A stretch of 64,000 bases of DNA from an uncultured Flavobacterium sp. (GCF_963422545.1 NZ_OY730234.1:1-64000), one strand, 5' to 3'; numbered from the stretch's first letter, positions 25,216 to 34,047 are shown. A program made the numbers and translations. Notes: generated by a model from the letters alone, not told the origin.

Positions 25216-26064
25216 ATGAAAAAGTATATCATCTTAGTTATCGCCTTATTATTTTCAGCATTGTGTTTAAATGTATTTGCACAAACAAAATCATTTCCGT
25301 TTGAGGTTACTAAAACCGGAAAAGGAAAAAAAGCTATTGTGTTTATTCCCGGATTCGCTTCTTCAGGAGATGTGTGGAAAGAAACTAAAATCAATTTTGA
25401 AAAAGACTTTACTTGTTACACACTTACAATGGCTGGTTTTGCCGGAGTAAAACCACAAGAAAACGCAAGTTTTAAAAACTGGGAAAACGGAATCGCTAAT
25501 TATATAAAAGATAATAAAATTGAAAAACCAATTATAATTGGTCATAGTATGGGCGGAGGATTAGCATTGGCAATTGCTGCTGATTATCCGGATTTAATTA
25601 GTAAAATTATTGTGGTCGACGCACTTCCTTGCCTGGCTGCTTTGTCTGATCCTGCTTTTAAATCAAAAGAAAACAATGATTGTTCGCCAATGGTTACTCA
25701 AATGACAGCAATGACCGATACTCAGTTTTCTGATATGCAGAAAAAGATGGTGCCAAGACTTTTAGCAGATACTTCAAAAGCGGACATGCTTATAGATTGG
25801 AGTGTAAAATCAGATAGAAAAACATTTGGTGAAATGTATTGTGATTTTTCTAATACAGATTTGAGAGAGAAAATTACCACAATAAAGTGTCCGTCATTAA
25901 TTTTATTAGAATCTTATTTTATAAATTTAAAACCTGCTATCGAAGGGCAATATAAAAATCTAAAAACCGGAAAGTTTCAATACGCCAATAAAGGATTACA
26001 CTTTATTATGTACGACGATACAGAATGGTATTTAGGACAGTTGAGCAATTTTATAAAATCTTAA
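25216..26064 (+). CDS. Secreted alpha/beta hydrolase in an ECF sigma operon
   Basis: A 282-residue alpha/beta-hydrolase with a signal peptide (MKKYIILVIALLFSALCLN, then VFAQT). The oxyanion region is FIPGFASSGDVW near residues 44-55, the nucleophile elbow is GHSMGGG near 111-117, and the final His lies in KGLHFIMYDD near 259-268. Its stop codon is followed after two bases by the start of an ECF sigma factor gene, so the hydrolase is the first gene of a three-gene operon. A periplasmic esterase or lactonase that alters a signal or cell-envelope compound sensed by the sigma system is a reasonable guess, not shown. Confidence 0.85.
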   Translation: MKKYIILVIALLFSALCLNVFAQTKSFPFEVTKTGKGKKAIVFIPGFASSGDVWKETKINFEKDFTCYTLTMAGFAGVKPQENASFKNWENGIANYIKDNKIEKPIIIGHSMGGGLALAIAADYPDLISKIIVVDALPCLAALSDPAFKSKENNDCSPMVTQMTAMTDTQFSDMQKKMVPRLLADTSKADMLIDWSVKSDRKTFGEMYCDFSNTDLREKITTIKCPSLILLESYFINLKPAIEGQYKNLKTGKFQYANKGLHFIMYDDTEWYLGQLSNFIKS

Positions 26065-26066
26065 GG

Positions 26067-26540
26067 ATGGAATTTGAAGGAATCTATAAAACATATTGGG
26101 ATAGAATTTTTAGGCTTTGTATGGGTTTTGTCAACGATTATGACGCCGCGCAGGATTTAACTCAGGAAACTTTTATAATTGTCTGGCAAAAGCTGGAAAC
26201 CTTTAGAAATGAATCTTCTATTGGAACATGGATTTTTAGAATTGCTTCTAATAATTGTCTTCGGCAGATTGAAAAACAAAAACGTTTTCCAAAATCAGAT
26301 CTGCCGATTCATCTTTCAGAAGAAAAACAAACTTCGTTGGAACCTCAAATCCAGTTTTTGTACAAATGTATCGCTGAACTGCCCGAAACGGAACGTATCA
26401 TTATTTCATTAGAATTAGAAGATGTAAAGCAGACAGAAATCGCCAAAATTATCGGACTTTCTGAAGCTAATGTGCGAGTGAAAATTCACAGAATAAAAGA
26501 AAAACTGACTCAAAAATTTAAAGAAAATGGACAACGATAA
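26067..26540 (+). CDS. ECF-family RNA polymerase sigma factor
   Basis: A 157-residue sigma-70 factor of the ECF type. Start ATG 26067 gives MEFEGIYKTYWDRIFRLCMG, the usual N-terminus; the open frame upstream overlaps the hydrolase. Region 2 contains DYDAAQDLTQETFIIVWQKL and WIFRIASNNC; region 4 contains LPETERIIISLELEDVKQTE then AKIIGLSEANVRVKIHR. The gene overlaps the next membrane protein gene by 14 bases, the normal layout for a sigma/anti-sigma pair. Confidence 0.93.
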   Translation: MEFEGIYKTYWDRIFRLCMGFVNDYDAAQDLTQETFIIVWQKLETFRNESSIGTWIFRIASNNCLRQIEKQKRFPKSDLPIHLSEEKQTSLEPQIQFLYKCIAELPETERIIISLELEDVKQTEIAKIIGLSEANVRVKIHRIKEKLTQKFKENGQR

Positions 26541-27120
26541 CAATATAGATTTTAAAGATTTATGGAAAAGACAGTCCGTAAGTCAGCCTGATATGCAGGA
26601 TTTATTAGGGCGTTTAAAGAAATTTAAAAAAGAAAGTCTGAAAACTTTCTGGGTTTTAAATGTTTTACTTTTTGCAACCTGTGCTTTCAATATTTTTGTT
26701 TGGTATTACTATCAGCCACAGTTTATTTCTACTAAAATCGGAATTGTTTTAATGGTGCTTACCATGATGATTTATTTGTTTGTGCATAATAAATTATTAA
26801 GTAAATATAAAAATATAGAAACCACACAAACGAATCAGGAGTATTTACAGAATTTAATTTTGATTAAAAAGAAACAGCAGTTTTTGCAAACAAAAATGAT
26901 TAGCTTTTATTTTATCGCGCTAACAATTGGAATTTGTTTGTATATGTACGAATACGCCAGCAGAATGCCATTTTTGAAGATATGTCTGGCCTATGGAATA
27001 ACTTTGTCCTGGATAGCATTTACTTGGTTTTATCTTCGTCCAAGAAAAATCAAAAAACAGCAGTCTAAATTAAATAGTCTGATTGAGAAATTTGAAGAAG
27101 TAAATAATCAGTTGCAATAA
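26527..27120 (+). CDS. Four-helix membrane protein, probable anti-sigma factor
   Basis: A 197-residue protein with a soluble N-terminus of about 38 residues (MDNDNNIDFKDLWKRQSVSQ onward), four hydrophobic helices near residues 40-60, 66-86, 124-141 and 147-167, and a charged coiled-coil-like C-terminus (KQQSKLNSLIEKFEEVNNQ). No zinc-binding anti-sigma HxxxCxxC motif is present. The 14-base overlap with the ECF sigma gene suggests it restrains that sigma factor at the membrane, but no homology supports this directly. Confidence 0.65.
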   Translation: MDNDNNIDFKDLWKRQSVSQPDMQDLLGRLKKFKKESLKTFWVLNVLLFATCAFNIFVWYYYQPQFISTKIGIVLMVLTMMIYLFVHNKLLSKYKNIETTQTNQEYLQNLILIKKKQQFLQTKMISFYFIALTIGICLYMYEYASRMPFLKICLAYGITLSWIAFTWFYLRPRKIKKQQSKLNSLIEKFEEVNNQLQ

Positions 27121-27144
27121 ATTCTAATCTGGATGCTTTTTAAG

Positions 27145-27181
27145 AAATTCCAAATTCCAAACTAATTGGAATTTGGAATTT
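27145..27181. terminator. AAATTCCAA-family palindrome acting as a terminator
   Basis: AAATTCCAAATTCCAA and its complement TTGGAATTTGGAATTT are separated by a few bases and followed by a T run, 25 bases after the membrane protein stop codon. This is the clearest case of this repeat family in a terminator position. Confidence 0.7.
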
Positions 27182-27287
27182 TTTGATTTGGCATTTTAAG
27201 TATAATGCCAAAATGACATTTCTTTAAATTGGTGCAGATATTGTTGTTTGTTTTATAACTTTAAATGTAAAACAAAAAAATAAAGAT

Positions 27288-27974
27288 ATGGGAAGTGGAT
27301 ATTTAATTCTTGCGGGACTTATCATGCTATTTAGCTGGTTAGTAAGTTCAAGACTGAAAAGTAAATTCGAGTTCTATTCAAAAGTGTATTTGCAAAACGG
27401 AATGAGCGGTGCCGAAATTGCCGAGAAAATGCTGGCTGATAACGGTATTCGTGATGTTAGGGTTATTTCGACTCCGGGACAATTAACAGATCATTATAAT
27501 CCAACAGATAAAACAGTTAATCTGAGCGAAGCCGTTTATAGTAATCGTAGTGTTGCTGCGGCTGCAGTTGCTGCTCACGAGTGCGGTCACGCTGTTCAGC
27601 ATGCTATTGGATACGAATGGCTTACAATGCGTTCGAAATTAGTACCCATTGTAAGTGTTGCCTCAAATTATGTACAATGGATTTTGATAGCAGGAATCCT
27701 GATGGTTAGAAGTTTTCCTTTGTTGTTATTTGCGGGAATAATCATTTTTGCTGCAACAACTTTATTTTCAATCATAACTTTGCCTGTAGAATACGATGCT
27801 AGTAATCGTGCATTGGCTTGGTTAGAAAATAAACGTATGCTAACACAACAAGAACAAGCCGGTGTAAAAGATGCTTTAAAATGGGCTGCAAGAACGTATG
27901 TTGTAGCAGCAATTGGATCTATCGCAACATTGTTGTACTATGTATCGATCTATATGGGCGGAAGAAGGAACTAA
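27288..27974 (+). CDS. YugP-type membrane zinc metallopeptidase
   Basis: A 228-residue membrane-bound peptidase of the Zn_peptidase_2 (YugP-like) family. A first helix (YLILAGLIMLFSWLVSS) is followed by a soluble part with the zinc site AAHECGHAVQH (His97, Glu98, His101). Further helices follow near 125-165 and 203-222, and an acidic residue for the third zinc ligand is likely in LPVEYDAS near 168. The substrate is unknown. It stands alone, followed by a CCCGACAGG palindrome. Confidence 0.9.
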   Translation: MGSGYLILAGLIMLFSWLVSSRLKSKFEFYSKVYLQNGMSGAEIAEKMLADNGIRDVRVISTPGQLTDHYNPTDKTVNLSEAVYSNRSVAAAAVAAHECGHAVQHAIGYEWLTMRSKLVPIVSVASNYVQWILIAGILMVRSFPLLLFAGIIIFAATTLFSIITLPVEYDASNRALAWLENKRMLTQQEQAGVKDALKWAARTYVVAAIGSIATLLYYVSIYMGGRRN

Positions 27975-28121
27975 TTTGACAATTAGATAATTTATAGCAA
28001 ACCCGACAGGTTTTTAAAACCTGTCGGGTTTTGTTCTTTATAAGTAATAGACAATTGTTTATCTATATGCTATAATAAATTATCTAATTATCAAATTGCC
28101 ACATTATCTAATTAAATAACT
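27975..28121. repeat. Nested palindromes: TTAGATAATTTA arms around a CCCGACAGG hairpin
   Basis: The inner hairpin AACCCGACAGG...CCTGTCGGGTT (28000-28030) is almost perfect and recurs at 56565-56597 and 56648-56678. It is enclosed by AATTAGATAATTTATA on the left and TAAATTATCTAATT on the right (from about 28075). It separates the convergent zinc peptidase and Lrp genes. Confidence 0.75.
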
Positions 28122-28592
28122 CTAAAGTTGAATTTGCCTGTCAATCTGCTGATCCAGCGAGATAAAAGTTTCCGTTCTTGAAACGCCTTCTATTGCTTGG
28201 ATTTTAGTGTTTAAAAGTTGCATTAGATGTTCGTTATCGCGACAGATGATTTTAATCAAAACAGACCAGTTTCCTGTTGTATAATGACATTCTAAGACTT
28301 CGGGGATTTTCTTTAAATCTTTTACGGCTTCTGAGTTTCGGGAAGCTTTATCAAGATAAACTCCAATAAATGCCATCGTGTTATAACCAAGAACTTTTGG
28401 GTTTACTGTAAATTTTGATCCTGAAATTACGCCGGATTGTTCCAGTTTCTTTAAACGCTGATGAATTGCGGCTCCTGAAATTCCTATTTTGTTAGCGATT
28501 TGCAAAATTGGTTTTCGGGCATCATCCATTAGATAACGAAGAATTTCTTTGTCAATACCGTCGATTTCAATTATAAGGGAGTTGATTTTCAT
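28122..28592 (-). CDS. Lrp/AsnC-family transcriptional regulator
   Basis: A 156-residue regulator. The N-terminal winged helix holds GIDKEILRYLMDDARKPILQ then IANKIGISGAAIHQRLKKLE, near residues 12-50. The C-terminal RAM ligand-binding domain follows, with VLECHYTTGNWSVLIKIICR near 98-117. Such proteins form octamers and respond to amino acids or related small molecules. The target genes are unknown; the nearby hemD cluster is on the same strand but separated by a repeat-filled gap. Confidence 0.93.
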   Translation of the reverse strand: MKINSLIIEIDGIDKEILRYLMDDARKPILQIANKIGISGAAIHQRLKKLEQSGVISGSKFTVNPKVLGYNTMAFIGVYLDKASRNSEAVKDLKKIPEVLECHYTTGNWSVLIKIICRDNEHLMQLLNTKIQAIEGVSRTETFISLDQQIDRQIQL

Positions 28593-28684
28593 ATGAGTTA
28601 TAATTTGAAACTAAATTTAGTTTTTTGGTTTGAGTTAGAAATCAAATATACTCAAAATGATTTAAAAGAGAAAATTTCAATATT

Positions 28685-28880
28685 TGAAATTCCAAATTCC
28701 AAAATTGTAATGATCTTTTCTATAGCCCGTGGTTTCAACCACGGGAAACAGATTGTGATAATGAATTACGCTCCAACGGTTGAAACCGTTGGCAATGTTT
28801 AGAAACGTGTAAAATGTTCTAAAAAAGAAAAATTCCAAATCTCAACCGATTAAAGTTGGAATTTGGAATTTAAATATTGT
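28685..28880. repeat. Repeat-filled gap: three palindromic families
   Basis: The gap 28593-28895 holds AAATTCCAAATTCC at about 28687, CCCGTGGTTTCAACCACGGG at 28726-28745, CCAACGGTTGAAACCGTTGG at 28773-28792, and AAATTCCAAATCTCAACC with a GGTT...GGTTGAGATTTGG-like partner (TTGGAATTTGGAATTT) at about 28830-28872. The open frame across it is made of these repeats and is not a gene. Confidence 0.8.
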
Positions 28881-28895
28881 TTATTTTTTAAGGTT

Positions 28896-29645
28896 TTATT
28901 TTCCTTTGTTTGCTTCGCTAATGTATTTTTCTAGAGCCATTGTCATAGATGGAGTTTCAGGAGTTGGAGCAAGAATATCGATTCTTAAACCATAGTCTAA
29001 AGCTTCTTTTTGAGTTGTGCTTCCAAAAACAGCAATTCTGGTATCGTTTTGTTTAAAATCAGGGAAGTTTTTAAACAATGATTTTATTCCGGTTGGGCTA
29101 AAAAATGCTAAAACATCATAATAAACATCTGCTAAATCAGATAAGTCGCTCATTACAGTTTTGTAAAATACAGCTTGTGTCCAGTCAACCTTTAAGTTAT
29201 TTAAGGTAACAGGCGCATCTGCATTTAATTGATCAGATGCCGGAAGAAGGAATTTTTCGTCTTTGTACTTTTTTATCAATGGAGATAAATCAGCAAAGTC
29301 TTTTGCTCCCACATAAATTTTACGTTTTCTGTACACCACATATTTCTGCAAGTAAAACGCAACTGCTTCTGATTGACAGAAATACTTCAATCCTTCAGGA
29401 ACTTTATAACGCATTTCATCGGCTACTCTAAAAAAATGATCCACCGCATTACGGCTTGTCAAAATTATCGCAGTATAATGATTAAGATCGATTTTTTGCA
29501 ATCTAATCTCTTTAGCATTAACTCCTTCCACATGAATGAATGGTCTGAAATCAATTTTTATTTTGTGTTTTTGTTGGAGCTCAAAGTAAGGAGAATTCTC
29601 CACTTTAGGTTCAGGCTGTGACACCAAAATTGTTTTCACTTTCAT
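28896..29645 (-). CDS. hemD: Uroporphyrinogen-III synthase
   Basis: About 249 residues from the internal ATG at 29645 (MKVKTILVSQPEPK); the open frame extends 13 codons upstream but overlaps the gap after DUF4271, and this start fits the HemD N-terminus. The enzyme cyclises hydroxymethylbilane in heme and siroheme synthesis (family knowledge). Signatures are AIILTSRNAVDHFF near residues 60-73, LPASDQLNADA near 130, and VLAFFSPTGIKSLF near 175-188. It follows the DUF4271 gene by 14 bases, a pairing common in Flavobacteria. No other heme gene is in the window. Confidence 0.87.
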   Translation of the reverse strand: MKVKTILVSQPEPKVENSPYFELQQKHKIKIDFRPFIHVEGVNAKEIRLQKIDLNHYTAIILTSRNAVDHFFRVADEMRYKVPEGLKYFCQSEAVAFYLQKYVVYRKRKIYVGAKDFADLSPLIKKYKDEKFLLPASDQLNADAPVTLNNLKVDWTQAVFYKTVMSDLSDLADVYYDVLAFFSPTGIKSLFKNFPDFKQNDTRIAVFGSTTQKEALDYGLRIDILAPTPETPSMTMALEKYISEANKGK

Positions 29646-29659
29646 ATTATAAACGTTTT

Positions 29660-30352
29660 CTAAGCACTCCCTTTTGTAATCCAATAATACAAAAAATAAT
29701 AAGGGGCTATTTCAAGAGCGCAAAGATATAAAATAAAATAAAATAACTTACCGATTATTACGTTTTGATACGTTTTTATTGAAATAAAATATGAGTATAG
29801 GCTAATACACAAGGAAATACCGATGATAACCAAGGGTATAGTTTTTGAAATGCCGTCATAATAGAACAAAACAGTATTAATAGGAAGGATTAAAATGCCA
29901 ATATATGTTCGATAAGTTACTTTTTGTAAGTTAAAAAGTTCCATAAACTCGTCAATATTGAACGAAGCTGCGACAATTTTCTCGATTAAATACTTTGCAA
30001 GGATGAAATAAAGTAAAAATGTTGCAATCTGAATAAATAAAATCCAATCTGTTTTTAATATTGAATAAGCTCCGGTTTTAGGATCTTGTGAAAATATATG
30101 CATCGTAAGCTGAATGAAAAAAGCATACGAAATAATTTGCACAAAAAACAAACCAACTGTAAAGCTGCTTCTTAAATGATTGTTGTCGCGATAAATTTTT
30201 GCATATTTATCTGAAAAAATAAGCTTGCTAAATTCACTAAATCTAGTTTCATAAGCTGATTTAGTCATTGCAACAACAGCAAAAGTCAACACAAATAAAA
30301 GTGTTGCCCAATCTTTGTTCTCGAGAATTCGGGGGTGAAGTTGATCAATCAT
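29660..30352 (-). CDS. DUF4271 integral membrane protein
   Basis: About 230 residues from ATG 30352 (MIDQLHPRILENKDWATLLF). The longer open frame would overlap the divergent glycosyltransferase and its promoter, so I reject it. Six or so hydrophobic helices and the NIDEFMELFNLQKVTYRTYI loop fit DUF4271, a Bacteroidota family. It lies just upstream of hemD and probably shares its transcript. Function unknown. Confidence 0.83.
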   Translation of the reverse strand: MIDQLHPRILENKDWATLLFVLTFAVVAMTKSAYETRFSEFSKLIFSDKYAKIYRDNNHLRSSFTVGLFFVQIISYAFFIQLTMHIFSQDPKTGAYSILKTDWILFIQIATFLLYFILAKYLIEKIVAASFNIDEFMELFNLQKVTYRTYIGILILPINTVLFYYDGISKTIPLVIIGISLCISLYSYFISIKTYQNVIIGKLFYFILYLCALEIAPYYFLYYWITKGSA

Positions 30353-30430
30353 AACGATCACAAAATTAGTAATTTTTTGTATCAATACTTTTATTATATA
30401 TTTATTATGAATCAAATGCCATAAAAAGTT

Positions 30431-30438
30431 TACTTTTG
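30431..30438 (+). promoter_or_regulatory. -7 element of the glycosyltransferase operon
   Basis: TACTTTTG is a perfect TAnnTTTG match. Transcription from about 30444 supports ATG 30459 rather than GTG 30441 as the start of the gene. No TTG at -33 is visible. Confidence 0.55.
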
Positions 30439-30458
30439 CGGTGAAATTACCCAAGAAA

Positions 30459-31184
30459 ATGAATGATAGTATTGTCATAATTCCCACTTATAACGAAATT
30501 GAAAACATTGAAAGTATAGTTAGAGCTGTACTGTCACAACATAATCCTTTTCATCTTTTGATAATTGATGATAATTCACCTGATCATACTGCTAATAAGG
30601 TGATTGCGTTACAGGAAGAGTTTCCTGAAAGATTGTTTTTAGAACAAAGAGCCAAAAAATCTGGTTTAGGAACAGCTTATGTTCATGGTTTTAAATGGGC
30701 ATTAGAGCGCAAATATGATTATATTTTCGAGATGGATGCTGATTTTTCACACAACCCAAATGATCTTGAAAAATTGTATGACGCTTGTCATTTTGGAGGC
30801 GCAGATTTAGCTATTGGATCCCGTTATATTACAGGAGTAAATGTTGTAAATTGGCCTTTAAGCCGAGTTTTAATGTCATATTTTGCATCAGTTTATGTAA
30901 AATTTATAACCGGAATGAAAATTCATGACGCTACAGCCGGTTTTGTTTGTTATAAAAGAGAAGTATTGGAAAAGATTAATCTGAACAAAATTAAATTTGT
31001 TGGATATGCTTTTCAGATCGAAATGAAATACAGGACTTATTGCGGAGGTTTTGAAATTAAAGAGGTTCCAATTATCTTTACGGATAGAACCAAAGGCGTT
31101 TCAAAAATGAGTAACGCCATTATTAAGGAAGCAATTCTGGGTGTGATTTCGCTTAGATTAAAAAAATTAGTCAATTCATTATAA
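30459..31184 (+). CDS. Polyprenol-phosphate mannosyltransferase-like GT2
   Basis: A 241-residue family-2 glycosyltransferase of the dolichol-phosphate-mannose synthase branch. Motifs: IIPTYNEIENIESIV near residues 6-20, DDNSPDHTA near 38-46, DADFSHNP near 92-99 and the DATAGFVCYKREVLE segment near 157. It would transfer a sugar from a nucleotide donor to a lipid-phosphate carrier on the inner membrane. No C-terminal membrane domain is present, so it is likely peripheral. It starts a cluster with dihydroorotase and DUF4296, an order I know from other Flavobacteria. Confidence 0.9.
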   Translation: MNDSIVIIPTYNEIENIESIVRAVLSQHNPFHLLIIDDNSPDHTANKVIALQEEFPERLFLEQRAKKSGLGTAYVHGFKWALERKYDYIFEMDADFSHNPNDLEKLYDACHFGGADLAIGSRYITGVNVVNWPLSRVLMSYFASVYVKFITGMKIHDATAGFVCYKREVLEKINLNKIKFVGYAFQIEMKYRTYCGGFEIKEVPIIFTDRTKGVSKMSNAIIKEAILGVISLRLKKLVNSL

Positions 31185-31193
31185 ACCCAAGAG

Positions 31194-32534
31194 ATGAGTA
31201 GTATTTTAATAAAAAATGCCAAAATTGTTAACGAAGGATCTATTTTTGAAGGTGATGTCCTGATCGAAAACGACTTAATTGTTGAAGTTGCAGACAGCAT
31301 TAGTTTAAAAACATCCGATTGTATTGTTATTGATGCCGAAGGAAATTATTTAATGCCGGGTGCAATAGATGATCAGGTACATTTTAGAGAACCTGGATTG
31401 ACTCATAAAGGTGATATCGAATCTGAATCGCGCGCTGCTGTTGCGGGAGGAATTACTTCTTTTATTGAGCAGCCAAATACGGTTCCAAATGCCGTTACTC
31501 AGGAAATTCTTGAAGATAAATATCAAATTGCAGCTGTAAAATCATTTGCGAATTATTCGTTTATGATGGGTGCAACAAATGATAATTTAGAAGAAGTTTT
31601 AAAAACAAATCCTAAGAATGTTGCAGGAATAAAAATCTTTTTAGGTTCTTCGACAGGGAATATGCTTGTAGATAACGAAGCAATATTAGAAAAAATATTT
31701 TCGAGTACGCCAATGTTAATTGCAGTTCATTGTGAAGATGAAGCTACGATTCAAAATAACCTTGCACAATTTAAAGAGCAATATGGAGATGATATTCCGG
31801 TAACGGCACATCATTTAATTCGTAGTACTGAGGCTTGTTATATTTCGTCTTCAAAAGCAGTGGCTTTGGCGAAAAAAACTGGAGCACGTTTGCATATTTT
31901 CCATCTTTCTACTGCGAAAGAAATGGAATTGTTTACGAATAAAATCCCGTTAGAGGATAAAAAAATAACTGCAGAGGTTTGTGTGCATCACCTTTGGTTT
32001 ACAGATGCAGATTATAAAACAAAAGGAAATTTCATTAAATGGAATCCTGCGATTAAAACCGCTGATGACAGAGCAGAACTTTGGAAAGCCTTAAATGATG
32101 GTCGTATTGATGTAATTGCTACGGACCATGCACCACATACGAAGGAAGAAAAAATGCAATCGTATTTAAAAGCACCTTCTGGAGGTCCGCTTGTACAACA
32201 TGCTGTTGTTGCAATGTTTGAAGCGCATCATCAAGGAAAAATTAGTGTGGAAAAAATCGTGGAGAAAATGTGTCACAATCCAGCTAAAATTTTTAAAATC
32301 GAAAAAAGAGGTTTTGTAAAAGAAGGTTATTTTGCTGATTTGGTTATTGTAAATCCGAGTTTGCCTTGGAGTGTAAAATCGGAGAATATTTTGGCAAAAT
32401 GCGGATGGTCTCCATTTGAGAATTATACCTTTAAATCGAGAATCACACATACTTTTGTAAATGGTGAATTGGTTTATAATAATTTTAAAGTAAAAGATAT
32501 TCGTCCGGGAAAACGATTATTGTTTGATAGATAA
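31194..32534 (+). CDS. pyrC: Dihydroorotase (class I type)
   Basis: A 446-residue amidohydrolase that closes carbamoyl-aspartate to dihydroorotate in pyrimidine synthesis (family knowledge). The metal motif, normally DxHxH, reads DDQVHFREPG (Gln61, His63), so the first histidine is replaced; this also occurs, as I recall, in other Bacteroidota dihydroorotases. The carboxylated Lys lies in AGIKIFLGSS near 147, further ligands in AVHCEDE near 178 and IFHLST near 236, and the catalytic Asp in IATDHAPH near 306. It is nine bases after the glycosyltransferase and nine before DUF4296. Confidence 0.92.
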   Translation: MSSILIKNAKIVNEGSIFEGDVLIENDLIVEVADSISLKTSDCIVIDAEGNYLMPGAIDDQVHFREPGLTHKGDIESESRAAVAGGITSFIEQPNTVPNAVTQEILEDKYQIAAVKSFANYSFMMGATNDNLEEVLKTNPKNVAGIKIFLGSSTGNMLVDNEAILEKIFSSTPMLIAVHCEDEATIQNNLAQFKEQYGDDIPVTAHHLIRSTEACYISSSKAVALAKKTGARLHIFHLSTAKEMELFTNKIPLEDKKITAEVCVHHLWFTDADYKTKGNFIKWNPAIKTADDRAELWKALNDGRIDVIATDHAPHTKEEKMQSYLKAPSGGPLVQHAVVAMFEAHHQGKISVEKIVEKMCHNPAKIFKIEKRGFVKEGYFADLVIVNPSLPWSVKSENILAKCGWSPFENYTFKSRITHTFVNGELVYNNFKVKDIRPGKRLLFDR

Positions 32535-32543
32535 ATAGCTGAA

Positions 32544-33020
32544 ATGAAAAATTGTATCTTAATAGTATTGGTTTTGTTTCTTTCTGTAAGTTGTAAAAAA
32601 GAGTTGGTCAAACAGCCTGCAAAACTTATCGAGAAAGGAAAGATGATTGATATTATGTATGATTTGTCTCTTCTGGAAGCTATAAAATATCAGAATCCGG
32701 TGTCAGTAGATTCAAATGAAACAAATCCAACTAAGTTTATTTTGCAAAAATATAAAGTAGATAGTTTGCAGTTTGCGCAAAGCAATATGTATTATGCTGC
32801 TGATTATGATGGCTATAAGGATATGTTTGATGAAATTGGCAAACGATTGGCAAAGAATCAAAGAGCGACAGATTCCCTGGTTAAAATTGATGAAAAGAAA
32901 GAGGCTAAAGCAAAGAAAAAAGAGGTAAAAGCAATTCTTAAAGACTCTGTTAAAAAGCCATTAAATAAAGTAAATATTGATTCTATTAAAAGAATGATAC
33001 AATTAAGAAACAAAAAATAA
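32544..33020 (+). CDS. DUF4296 lipoprotein
   Basis: A 158-residue lipoprotein: signal peptide MKNCILIVLVLFLSVSC with the lipobox SVSC at residues 14-17. Then comes a KLIEKGKMIDIMYDLSLLEA segment typical of DUF4296, FILQKYKVDSLQFAQSNMYY, and a lysine-rich C-terminal helix. It is the third gene of a tight cluster with dihydroorotase. Its stop codon is two bases from that of the convergent epimerase gene, leaving no room for a separate terminator. Function unknown. Confidence 0.88.
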   Translation: MKNCILIVLVLFLSVSCKKELVKQPAKLIEKGKMIDIMYDLSLLEAIKYQNPVSVDSNETNPTKFILQKYKVDSLQFAQSNMYYAADYDGYKDMFDEIGKRLAKNQRATDSLVKIDEKKEAKAKKKEVKAILKDSVKKPLNKVNIDSIKRMIQLRNKK

Positions 33021-33022
33021 TG

Positions 33023-34024
33023 TTACAATTTTGAAACTTCTTTTATGTATTGATGTACATCTGAAAAAACCGTTCCCAGAGCGGTTTTTATTTTTTCATT
33101 AGAATACAGATTCTTTGAGTAAGAAGCTTTTGCGGTTGCTTTTGTAAGGCGTCTTTTTTGAAAGAATAAAGTCGAAAATATTGCGTCAGCAATCCAAAGG
33201 AAATTCATGAAAATGGGTTTTGCATGAATGGTTGGTTTCTTAACTTTTAAAGCTTCTGCAATTGTATTTAGAATGTCTCTGAAAATAATATTGTCCGCAA
33301 TCAAGGTAAAACGTTCGTTTTTGATATCGCTTTTCATTAATGCGTGAGCCGTTTTTACAACATCATCGACGCATATAAAACCGGTACTTCCTAAAGTATA
33401 AAAAGAAAGTCCGTTAGCAACTTTTGAGTAAAGTTCGGCACTTCCCTGGTTGTTTTTGTTTGTTTTTGGGATCGGACCTAAAATCACTCCCGGATTTATA
33501 ATTATAATATCTAAACCTTCCTGAACACCACGCCAAACTTCCATTTCGGCGCCATATTTAGAAATGGCGTAATCACTATGAGGTTTCTCCGGATTCCAAT
33601 CTGTTTCTTCAGTGATATAAGTTTCATGTGAAGCTAAATCTCCTAAAGCGGCAATAGAACTCACAAAACAAAATTTCTTTATTTCTTTGGCGATAGAAAA
33701 ATTGACCATATTGGCGGTCCCTTCAATATTGGTCTTTCGAAGTGCATCTTCATCTTTTGGATCAAATGAAATTAAAGCGGCGCAATGATAAACGTATTCG
33801 ATATCAATAAAAGCAATTTCCAGCGAAGGAACATCAAGAATATCGGCTTCAAGCCAATTGATTTTTTCGAATAAATCAGCTTTTTTATACAACTCAAAAA
33901 CCGATTTTGTTTTTTGAATATTATTCTGATTTCGATAAATAGCCCGAACGTTTTCTCCATTTTCTATTAAATGAAGTAATAAATGTGCGCCTACTAAACC
34001 TGTACCTCCAGTTACTAATACCAT
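33023..34024 (-). CDS. NAD-dependent epimerase/dehydratase family protein
   Basis: A 333-residue extended short-chain dehydrogenase. The Rossmann motif is VTGGTGLVGAHLLLHL near residues 4-19, the SSIAALG serine region near 122-128, and the catalytic YxxxK is YAISKYGAE near 155-163. Proteins of this type resemble dihydroflavonol-4-reductase and 3-beta-hydroxysteroid dehydrogenases; the real substrate cannot be told. Convergent with DUF4296 and divergent from tyrS. Confidence 0.87.
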   Translation of the reverse strand: MVLVTGGTGLVGAHLLLHLIENGENVRAIYRNQNNIQKTKSVFELYKKADLFEKINWLEADILDVPSLEIAFIDIEYVYHCAALISFDPKDEDALRKTNIEGTANMVNFSIAKEIKKFCFVSSIAALGDLASHETYITEETDWNPEKPHSDYAISKYGAEMEVWRGVQEGLDIIIINPGVILGPIPKTNKNNQGSAELYSKVANGLSFYTLGSTGFICVDDVVKTAHALMKSDIKNERFTLIADNIIFRDILNTIAEALKVKKPTIHAKPIFMNFLWIADAIFSTLFFQKRRLTKATAKASYSKNLYSNEKIKTALGTVFSDVHQYIKEVSKL

Positions 34025-34047
34025 TTTGTAAATATACTATTTTGGTA

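Noticed and set aside
28593..28802. A 69-codon plus-strand frame beside the Lrp gene
   Set aside because: It is made almost entirely of palindromic repeats and has no family features.
30353..30487. An N-terminal extension of the DUF4271 protein
   Set aside because: It would overlap the divergent glycosyltransferase gene and its -7 element; ATG 30352 gives the family N-terminus.
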